5,976 nucleotides of DNA from AG-12 sp035531535. GTDB taxonomy: Bacteria > Chloroflexota > Dormibacteria > Aeolococcales > Bog-877. The stretch spans positions 1 to 5,976 of the forward strand of contig DATKSV010000173.1 in the NCBI GenBank assembly GCA_035531535.1. The letters are read 5' to 3'. The notes under the pieces were generated by a model, which saw only the letters and a list, made by a program, of their open reading frames with translations, had not been told where the DNA came from and did not search any database. The position numbers and the translations under genes were made by a program. Of this stretch, positions 5,965 to 5,976 are shown piece after piece (positions within the stretch are counted from its first letter, which is position 1; each line of letters opens with the position of its first letter).

Positions 5965-5976
5965 GTGACCTCCGTG
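5965..5976 (+). CDS. istA: Possible start of IstA transposase (first four codons)
   Basis: GTG ACC TCC GTG gives (M)TSV at the very edge of the window, which is how I remember several actinobacterial IS21 transposases beginning. The position, just inside the repeat cluster and reading away from the end, is right for istA. GGAGG (5937-5941) is too far upstream to be a convincing ribosome site, and an ATG at 5954 closes after four codons. Four codons cannot prove the identity. Confidence 0.35.

Larger units (their letters stand above)
5841..5976 (+). mobile_element. Left end of an IS21-like element (continues beyond window)
   Basis: TGCGCATTTCGGCG starts where the coding character of the methylase stops. 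IS21-family ends begin with TG and carry several copies of a transposase-binding repeat; here GAATCCGATCACC occurs twice, with a weaker third copy and an inverted copy. A possible istA start lies at the window edge. The orientation puts the element's genes to the right. Its other end, target duplication and istA/istB genes are outside the window, so the family call rests on the end structure and four codons. Confidence 0.6.

Noticed and set aside
1..5976. CRISPR arrays, tRNA or rRNA genes
   Set aside because: No regularly spaced repeats of CRISPR size and no cloverleaf or rRNA-like sequence were recognised on either strand.

Overview
The window looks like a decaying accessory island from a GC-rich, probably actinobacterial genome. 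The best taxonomic clue is a gene for a mycothiol-dependent maleylpyruvate isomerase-like (MDMPI) protein at 1588-2253, since mycothiol chemistry is largely actinobacterial. GC-rich codon use and a transposase gene that appears to lack a 5' leader fit the same picture. Everything here comes from reading the sequence and from remembered family features; no search was run.

Layout from left to right: (1) 1-819 is the C-terminal part of a prokaryotic Argonaute PIWI domain, cut by the window edge, with catalytic-site positions that look substituted. (2) 902 to about 1075 is the left end of an insertion sequence (IS), a diverged relative of the complete IS further right. It carries a promoter and 47 codons of a broken transposase gene. 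(3) 1125-1587 holds no gene I can defend. (4) 1588-2253 is an intact MDMPI/DinB-like gene. (5) About 2311-2556 is a frameshifted relic of istB, the IS21-family helper ATPase. (6) 2557-4867 is a complete, apparently intact IS with 16-bp imperfect terminal inverted repeats and a 736-residue DDE-type transposase. (7) 4868-5840, minus strand, is an N-6 adenine DNA methylase gene cut at both ends, by the IS on its 3' side and by an IS21-like end on its 5' side. (8) 5841-5976 is the left end of that IS21-like element, with repeated terminal motifs and possibly the first four codons of istA.

The two lower-GC genes, Argonaute and methylase, are typical of phage and plasmid defence. They sit at the edges of a stretch filled with at least four traces of mobile elements. 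I read this as a defence island broken up by transposition and recombination, in which the methylase can no longer be made as a whole protein. The sequence left of the complete IS is not the missing half of the methylase, so simple insertion cannot explain the present arrangement; a deletion or IS-mediated recombination must have followed. No wholly new system is visible. The items most worth following are the Argonaute and whatever effector lies upstream of it, the large unassigned transposase, and the exact boundaries of the rearranged methylase.
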